Source: Pseudobacter sp.
GTDB taxonomy: Bacteria; Bacteroidota; Bacteroidia; Chitinophagales; Chitinophagaceae
Length of the DNA stretch: 64,000 nt
Direction: 5' to 3'
Assembly: GCA_017849455.1 (NCBI GenBank)
Contig: JAFIGX010000009.1
Coordinates: 1 to 64,000, forward strand
Made by a program: the position numbers and the translations under genes. Of the stretch, positions 60,216 to 64,000 are shown piece by piece (position 1 is the stretch's first letter; the number at the start of each line of letters is the position of its first letter). A model generated the notes under the pieces. That model ran no database searches. It had not been told where the DNA came from and worked only from the letters and a program-made list of their open reading frames with translations.

Positions 60216-61334
60216 TTATGGTAATTCATATCGCCTTCCGGGCAGGCCCCGCACCAGACCATGCAATTCGAGGTTGAGCAATGCAACTGCCAGATCACTA
60301 CTGCTGATACCCGTATGCATGGTAAGCTGATCGATATGAACGCAATTCCTTTCCTGCAATAGTTCAACGATCCTTTTTTCCGCTGCCGTGAGATCATGGA
60401 ACAATACTTTTTGCGGGGGTATTTTTCGGGGCGGTTGGGTGGCCCAACCCATGATATCGGTCAGTTGATCTGCCCCGGTGAGCAATACCGCCTTGTTGGT
60501 CCTGATCAGATGGTTGCAGCCTTCGCTTTTGGCGTCTGTTGTTTTGCCCGGAAAGGCGAACACATCTTTATTATATCCGTTGGCCAGTTCGGCCGTTATC
60601 ATACTTCCTCCCTTCAGTCCTGTTTCAATGACAATAGTGGCGTCACATATCCCGGCCACGATCCTGTTGCGGACCGGGAAATTATGTTTATCGGGTTTTA
60701 CCTGGCTGCTGAATTCCGTGAGCAGTCCACCCCCGGCAGCGATCATATTTCTGGCAAGCTGTGAATGGATGCCCGGGTAGATGGTAGACAGCCCATGCGC
60801 CAGCACGCCAATGGTGGGCATGCCCAGTTGTACGGCTGATTTATGGGCAATGGCATCGATGCCTATGGCCAGTCCGCTCACGATCGTTACCTCCATGCTT
60901 TCAAGGTCTTTTACCAATTGCTCCGTGACCTGCCGGCCATAGCTGGTATTGCTCCTGGTGCCGATAATGGCGATCATGCGTGAAGCATTGAGATCGGCTT
61001 CGCCTTTATAAAATAACAAGGTGGGCGGATCATAACATTGGAGCAGACGCTGCGGATAAGCCGGATCGGTAAGGAAGAGCGGGCGCAGCCCATATTTCCT
61101 GATGAAGCTGATCTCTTTTTCCAGCGGGGCAAAATTGTTGAAGCCTGCCAGCGCTTTGGCGCGTACCGACCCGATCCCTTCTATGCGTTCCAGTTGGGAC
61201 GGCCGGGCTTTGAAGATCGCTTCGGCAGAGCCGAAATGCTGCGCCAGCAATTTAGCATGTACATGACCGATACCCGGCACCTGCGTGAGGGCCAGTTGAA
61301 AAAATAGCTCATTCCTTTCAACGGTAAGAAGCAT
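60216..61334 (-). CDS. dprA: DNA processing protein DprA
   Basis: 372 aa. An N-terminal helix-hairpin-helix region (about 8-60) includes LTQVPGIGHVHAKLLAQHFG. The Rossmann-like core has IAIIGTRSNTSYG, IVSGLAIGIDAIAH and the NFPVRNRIVAGICDATIVIE segment. A C-terminal winged-helix (about 310-372) follows. It protects incoming single-stranded DNA and loads RecA during transformation. No other competence gene is in the window. Confidence 0.95.
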   Translation of the reverse strand: MLLTVERNELFFQLALTQVPGIGHVHAKLLAQHFGSAEAIFKARPSQLERIEGIGSVRAKALAGFNNFAPLEKEISFIRKYGLRPLFLTDPAYPQRLLQCYDPPTLLFYKGEADLNASRMIAIIGTRSNTSYGRQVTEQLVKDLESMEVTIVSGLAIGIDAIAHKSAVQLGMPTIGVLAHGLSTIYPGIHSQLARNMIAAGGGLLTEFSSQVKPDKHNFPVRNRIVAGICDATIVIETGLKGGSMITAELANGYNKDVFAFPGKTTDAKSEGCNHLIRTNKAVLLTGADQLTDIMGWATQPPRKIPPQKVLFHDLTAAEKRIVELLQERNCVHIDQLTMHTGISSSDLAVALLNLELHGLVRGLPGRRYELP

Positions 61335-61384
61335 GGATAAAAATAGAGAATTATTCCATGCGTTGTTTCGGTTGTGGAAAAACG

Positions 61385-63298
61385 TTATCCGCTGATCACT
61401 TTCAGCTCTGTGCGCCGGTTCTGTGCACGGCCTGCGTCTGTGGCGTTGTCGGCAACAGGCTGGGTGGCGCCGAAGCCTTTGAACGTAAGGCGCGACTGGT
61501 CAATGCCTTTAAGCACAAGATATTTCACAACGGCCTGTGCCCGGTTATTGGAGAGCACAAGATTGTCTTCCGGCTTGCCCACATTATCGGTATGGCCATT
61601 GAGCTGTATCCTGAGGGTGGGATTATCACGCAACAGAAGGAAAACTTTGTCGAGCTCGGAAGTGGATTCCGGTTTGAGTTCATATTTATTGAAATCGAAG
61701 AAAATATTCTTCAGCACGATGCTGGCATTGGCTTCGATGGGCTGGAGCGGGATATCGATATGATAAATGGAATCCGACTGGTGGCTGAGCGAGAAATTCT
61801 CGGAATAGAACAGGTATCCTTTGCGGTTCACGTTGAAGGCATAATCTTTTCCTACCGGAAGGGTTACGAGATAATTGCCGGTTTCATCTGTTTGCACTTT
61901 GCTCAGTACCTCCTGGGAGGTAAGATCGGTGAGTTCAACGGCAGAGGGCAATCCCTTGCCGGTCTTCTTATCGAACACTTTCCCTTTTACCCAAAGTGTT
62001 TTGGCGGGCCTGATATCACTGCGTAGCTCGAAAGTATAGAGGTCGAGCCCGCCCCTGCTATCGCTGCGGTCGCTGGCATAGTAGGCGGTGCGGCCATCGG
62101 CGGCCACTACCAGACTGCCCTCATTTTCGATGGTATTGATGGGATACCCCAGGTTCACGGCTTTTGTCCACGTATTTTTAGGGCCTTTCCTTACCACGAA
62201 CAGGTCATCGCCTCCATAACCCAGATGCCCATTCGAAGTAAAATAAAGGGTCTGATTGTCGGCATGGATGAATGGGCAGCTTTCATCTCCTGCCGTATTC
62301 ACTTCAGGCCCCAGGTTCTCCGGCTCGCCCCATCGCCCGTTGGGAAGGCGATGGCTCACATAAATATCGATTCCTCCATAACCGCCAGGCCTGGTGCTGG
62401 CAAAATAGAGGTCCCGTTTATCCGGAGAGAGCGAAGGGGCCGATTCCCAGGCTTCGGTATTGATGCGGTTGCCCAGGTTTTCCGGTTCGCTCCAGCCATT
62501 ATCTGTTAAATAGGAAATATAGAGATCGCAACTGCCAACCCCGCCGGGAAAATTACAGCCGGTGAAAATAAGCCATTGCCCATCCTGTGAAATATTTTGT
62601 GCTCCTTCATTGCTGGCAGTGTTGATATTGCCGCTCAGTGGTTTGGCCATCGTCCAGCCGCTGTCTGTTTTGGTGGAACCGAAAAAATCTTCGTTGATGC
62701 CGTTTACGCGGCGGGTAAAAATAAGCTCTTTACTGTCGATGGTAATGGTGGGGTAATATTCAGACCATTTTGAATTGATCTGATCGCCCATATTGGTGGG
62801 CTCGAACTTGTAATCGCCCAAAGGTTTCTGTTTTTCATAATCGAGGGCAAACTGGTAGCTTTTTTGCCGGTATTCTCCTGCTTTACGGCTCTTGGGGTTG
62901 AGGTTGGGGATGGCCAGGAACTCATTCACCGAAGCCAGTGCTTTGGCGAATTCACCTTTGCCGGCGAGATTGATGGAATAGGGCAGGTTATAGTCCTGGA
63001 AATAGAAGGAATCGATGGCCCGTGCTTTTTCATAATTCTCGATGGCCTTCTGGTAATTCTTCAATTCGCCATACATGCCGGCAATGGAGAGGTAGGCATC
63101 GAGAAAACCGGCATCAATGCGCACGGCTTCCTGTAACAGGCGGATGCCTTCCATGAAATTTCCATCCTGGGCGGTAGCGATGCCTTTCTCATAATAAGGA
63201 ACGGCCTTCTTGTTCACTTTGAGCTGATCGTACTGTGCCTGTGCAAAAAGCGAAAAGCCACATAATATAAATATGGTACAGAATTTTTTCACACCCAT
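61385..63298 (-). CDS. PorE-like OmpA-family protein (TPR, PD40 propeller, CRD, OmpA)
   Basis: 637 aa. Signal peptide (MGVKKFCTIFILCGFSLFAQAQ). TPR-like helices (about 30-115). A WD40/PD40 beta-propeller (about 165-425) is built on repeats such as GVGSCDLYISYLTDNGWSEP, GGIDIYVSHRLPNGRWGEP and YYASDRSDSRGGLDLYTFEL. A carboxypeptidase-regulatory-like domain (about 440-510) includes VKGKVFDKKTGKGLPSAVEL. The OmpA peptidoglycan-binding domain (about 530-637) has GHTDNVG and AQNRRTELKV. This order is the one described for PorE, which ties the T9SS complex to peptidoglycan. Related PD40-OmpA proteins also exist outside T9SS. A 35-nt inverted repeat overlaps its start codon. Confidence 0.85.
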   Translation of the reverse strand: MGVKKFCTIFILCGFSLFAQAQYDQLKVNKKAVPYYEKGIATAQDGNFMEGIRLLQEAVRIDAGFLDAYLSIAGMYGELKNYQKAIENYEKARAIDSFYFQDYNLPYSINLAGKGEFAKALASVNEFLAIPNLNPKSRKAGEYRQKSYQFALDYEKQKPLGDYKFEPTNMGDQINSKWSEYYPTITIDSKELIFTRRVNGINEDFFGSTKTDSGWTMAKPLSGNINTASNEGAQNISQDGQWLIFTGCNFPGGVGSCDLYISYLTDNGWSEPENLGNRINTEAWESAPSLSPDKRDLYFASTRPGGYGGIDIYVSHRLPNGRWGEPENLGPEVNTAGDESCPFIHADNQTLYFTSNGHLGYGGDDLFVVRKGPKNTWTKAVNLGYPINTIENEGSLVVAADGRTAYYASDRSDSRGGLDLYTFELRSDIRPAKTLWVKGKVFDKKTGKGLPSAVELTDLTSQEVLSKVQTDETGNYLVTLPVGKDYAFNVNRKGYLFYSENFSLSHQSDSIYHIDIPLQPIEANASIVLKNIFFDFNKYELKPESTSELDKVFLLLRDNPTLRIQLNGHTDNVGKPEDNLVLSNNRAQAVVKYLVLKGIDQSRLTFKGFGATQPVADNATDAGRAQNRRTELKVISG

Positions 63299-63464
63299 AG
63301 TCAGAACCTGGATTTCAGGGATTTGATGGATTTGGATGAATGTTCATCGTCCTCCAGGAACTCCCGAACGAATCTAAATTAATCATTTTATAGTATGGTT
63401 CTAATAATTGAACAGATTTTCCTTATGGGCCATCAAATCCCTGAAATCCAGGTTCTGACTATGG
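63295..63464. repeat. 35-nt perfect inverted repeat around the queE/porE-like gap
   Basis: Arms 63295-63329 and 63430-63464 are exact reverse complements. The left one includes AGAACCTGGATTTCAGGGAT. The loop is 100 nt of AT-rich DNA. The left arm covers the start codon of the PorE-like gene and the right arm covers the stop codon of queE. Confidence 0.9.
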
Positions 63465-64000
63465 AACATGGATGTATTTGTGCAATTGCAGGGAGAACTC
63501 CCATTGGGGATGCTCTTTGATATAGTCGATGATCAGCGGTGTCATAAGGGCTGATCGTTCCCATTCAGGTTGCAGGTACAATTTGCAGGCAGGGTTTACG
63601 GTAGCGGCATATTTTTCTGCCCAGTCGAAATCACTTTTGTTATAGATCACTACTTTCAGTTCGTTGGCCAAAGGCAGGATCTCCGGCAGGGGGAATTTGA
63701 ATTTTTTGGGAGAAAGGCAGATCCAGTCCCACTCGCCACTGAGCGGATGGGCGCCTGAGGTTTCGATATTGGTCTGGAAACCGGCATCATGCAAAGCGGT
63801 TGTAAGCGTATTGAGAGGATGCATGAGGGGCTCGCCGCCTGTGATCACTGCCATACGGCCGGGGTATGAAGCGGCTCCGCTCACGATGGTCCTCACCGAT
63901 TGAAGCGGATGTTTGGACCCATCCCAGCTTTCTTTCACATCACACCATACACAGCCCACATCACAGCCGCCGAGGCGGATGAAATAAGCTGCTTTGCCCT
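63459..64000 (-). CDS. queE: 7-carboxy-7-deazaguanine synthase QueE (N-terminus beyond window)
   Basis: A partial radical-SAM enzyme, about 180 aa visible; the 5' end lies past 64000. The iron-sulfur motif C-x3-C-x2-C is read as GGCDVGCVWCD at about 63935-63970. TGGEPLMHP follows as the SAM-binding GGE motif. The Pro/Lys segment WICLSPKKFKFP and LQLHKYIHVP end the protein. It converts 6-carboxytetrahydropterin to 7-carboxy-7-deazaguanine in queuosine synthesis, downstream of a QueD. A perfect inverted repeat arm overlaps its stop codon. Confidence 0.93.
   Translation of the reverse strand, partial: GKAAYFIRLGGCDVGCVWCDVKESWDGSKHPLQSVRTIVSGAASYPGRMAVITGGEPLMHPLNTLTTALHDAGFQTNIETSGAHPLSGEWDWICLSPKKFKFPLPEILPLANELKVVIYNKSDFDWAEKYAATVNPACKLYLQPEWERSALMTPLIIDYIKEHPQWEFSLQLHKYIHVP

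Overview
The window is a 64 kb piece of a Bacteroidota chromosome, most likely family Chitinophagaceae. The evidence is a SprA/Sov type IX secretion translocon, a PorE-like OmpA protein, a T9SS type B (gliding-type) C-terminal domain, the gene order bamD-rpoZ-coaBC-DUF4835-DUF4296, the futalosine menaquinone genes mqnB and mqnD, and promoters of the Bacteroidota form TTTG-N19-TAnnTTTG. Genus and species cannot be fixed from sequence reading alone. No tRNA gene, prophage or intact insertion sequence was seen.

Layout. 0-0.65 kb: 3' end of 23S rRNA, 5S rRNA and terminator. 0.7-6.6 kb: apbE, two Tat-exported Gfo/Idh/MocA oxidoreductases, a double DUF1080 (3-keto-glycoside hydrolase family) protein and a SAM methyltransferase. 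6.7-9.0 kb: a stress operon made of a GT81-like/HAD fusion followed by a universal stress protein. 9.4-11.3 kb: Gly-rich RRM protein and the rpsF-rpsR-rplI operon. 11.5-16.1 kb: htpG, recJ, polyprenyl diphosphate synthase. 16.3-23.6 kb: OmpA protein, then bamD-rpoZ-coaBC-DUF4835-DUF4296, then scoAB.

23.6-33.4 kb is the most unusual part: a signalling island with four NarL-type response regulators, two HisKA_3 histidine kinases, two paralogous seven-helix membrane proteins, an unrecognised 135-aa protein and an orphan barstar. The genes are separated by long AT-rich non-coding stretches. These stretches hold a duplicated ~200-nt element with hairpins, six copies of a TCGTAAAA-type site, and a CRISPR-repeat-like pair without cas genes. 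Each orphan response regulator lies downstream of one copy of the duplicated element.

33.4-42.8 kb is housekeeping: a class IV aminotransferase, mqnD, mqnB, two PTPS/QueD paralogues, folE, fabD, an S41 protease, GNAT, DinB, fabH and ruvA. 42.9-50.0 kb is the 7.2-kb sprA gene. 50-60 kb: small secreted protein, SDR, acyltransferase, a PKD/T9SS type B protein, alpha/beta hydrolase, DUF4105 protein, guaB and a small lipoprotein. 60-64 kb: dprA, a PorE-like protein and a truncated queE.

Several intergenic gaps carry dispersed inverted-repeat elements: a GTTGA-rich family seen five times, a 237-bp palindrome between fabH and ruvA, a 35-nt perfect inverted repeat between queE and the porE-like gene, and a CTTCGTG repeat. 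Many genes have a -7 box (TAnnTTTG) only a few bases before the start codon, which suggests leaderless or near-leaderless mRNAs. Where an upstream start was possible, starts were chosen with help from these boxes and from signal peptides.
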